From: CSSed11-175R1 sp041685735
Lineage (GTDB): Bacteria > Actinomycetota > Nitriliruptoria > Nitriliruptorales > Nitriliruptoraceae
DNA: 64,000 nucleotides
Direction: 5' to 3'
Assembly: GCA_041685735.1 (NCBI GenBank)
Contig: JAWLFE010000012.1
Coordinates: forward strand, 13,572 to 77,571
How positions within the stretch are numbered: the first letter of the stretch is position 1; each line of letters opens with the position of its first letter. Under the pieces are notes generated by a model that was given only the letters and a program-made list of their open reading frames with translations, was not told where the DNA came from and ran no database searches. The position numbers were made by a program, and so were the translations under genes. Positions 63,443 to 64,000 of the stretch are shown here, piece by piece.

Positions 63443-64000
63443 ATGTACCTGGTCGGTCTGACGGGTGGGATCGGGAGTGGCAAGTCGACCGTCGCGGCGC
63501 GGTTCGCGGAGCTCGGTGCGGAGGTCATCGATGCGGATGCGATCGCCCGTGAGGTCGTCGAGCCGGGCGGACCAGCCCTGCCCGGGCTCGTCGAGCGGTT
63601 CGGTGACGGCATCCTGCAGGACGACGGCCGGCTCGATCGTCGTGCGTTGGCCGCCATCGCGTTCGCAGACGATCGGTCGCGGGCCGACCTCGACCGGCTG
63701 ACCCATCCGCACGTGGCGGGGCGCATCGCGTCACGCATCGCTGAGCTCGGGGGCCAGGAGGGTGCTCGCAGCGATGCGATCGTCGTCGTCGACCACCCCC
63801 TGCTGATCGAGACGCACCAGACGGCCCGGTTCGACGCGGTCGTGGTCGTGCTGGCGCCGCGCGCGGTGCGCGCGGCGCGACTCTGTGACAACCGGGGCTT
63901 GGACCGGGAGGACGTCGACGCGCGCATGCGCGCCCAGGTCGACGACGACGCACGGCGTGTCGCAGCGACGCATCTCGTCGACAACAGCGGTGATCTGGAT
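63443..64000 (+). CDS. coaE: Dephospho-CoA kinase, 5' part (cut by window edge)
   Basis: CoaE phosphorylates dephospho-CoA in the last step of CoA synthesis. The frame runs open for 186 codons to the window edge. It begins MYLVGLTGGIGSGKSTVAARF, the P-loop, followed by VIDADAIAREVV, the LTHPHV helix, and DHPLLIE in place of the common DVPLLFE. AGGAGG lies seven bases before the ATG. Actinobacterial CoaE often carries a C-terminal UPF0157/GrpB-like domain, which would lie outside the window. rpsA-coaE order is conserved in actinobacteria. Confidence 0.93.
   Translation, partial: MYLVGLTGGIGSGKSTVAARFAELGAEVIDADAIAREVVEPGGPALPGLVERFGDGILQDDGRLDRRALAAIAFADDRSRADLDRLTHPHVAGRIASRIAELGGQEGARSDAIVVVDHPLLIETHQTARFDAVVVVLAPRAVRAARLCDNRGLDREDVDARMRAQVDDDARRVAATHLVDNSGDLD

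Overview
The window is about 70% GC, packs its genes with ATGA/GTGA overlaps and uses many GTG and TTG starts. Gene order matches the actinobacterial chromosome backbone: dcw cluster, ileS, lspA, dnaE, his/trp genes, pdtaR, polA, rpsA, coaE. MurE carries the DNPR motif, so the peptidoglycan is probably meso-DAP type. Strongly acidic tails on FtsZ, DivIVA, LspA and ribosomal protein S1 suggest a deep-branching, possibly salt- or alkali-tolerant actinobacterium of the Nitriliruptoria/Euzebya kind. That placement is inference and was not tested by any search.

Region 1 (1-20525) is the division and cell-wall cluster. It starts with a divergent MoxR-type ATPase cut by the window edge, then mraZ, a 92-aa unknown, rsmH, an ftsL-like gene, ftsI, murE, murF, mraY, murD, ftsW, murG, murC, murB, ftsQ, ftsZ, pgeF, a YggS-type PLP protein, sepF, yggT and divIVA. 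Most junctions overlap by 1-4 bases. A promoter with an overlapping MraZ box precedes mraZ, and a second inverted copy of the module faces the divergent gene. Two tandem promoters precede ftsZ.

Region 2 (20495-27234) holds a putative HExxH membrane protein coupled to ileS. A T-box riboswitch lies in the ileS leader. A 68-aa unknown, a DksA/TraR-type zinc-finger gene, lspA and an RluD-family gene follow. Region 3 (27381-44205) is dnaE, then hisD-hisC-hisB-hisH, hisA-hisF, hisI, trpE, trpC, trpB and trpA. Two opposite-strand inserts break it: a lone ABC ATPase between hisH and hisA, and a DUF2510/DUF4190 gene with a zinc-ribbon gene between hisF and hisI. trpF is absent and HisA has PriA-like residues, so HisA may serve both pathways.

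Region 4 (44206-53811) is more accessory. It has an osmoprotectant-type ABC operon whose binding protein looks circularly permuted, an HNH endonuclease with three tandem DNA-binding-like repeats, tRNA-Leu(CAA), a coiled-coil protein with the PdtaR-type ANTAR regulator, and a polar amino-acid ABC transporter. The two binding-protein genes share an upstream palindrome, TACGAC-N4-GTCGTA.

Region 5 (53858-64000) carries a thioredoxin-TPR protein, polA, and a CsoR/CstR-family repressor with two predicted operators. One operator faces a 70-aa Cys-rich gene and the other an AhpD-like gene. An FAD-linked oxidase, a small unknown, tag, rpsA and the 5' part of coaE complete the window. The best candidates for something undescribed are the CstR-like mini-regulon, the permuted binding protein with the shared palindrome, and the inverted MraZ-box module.
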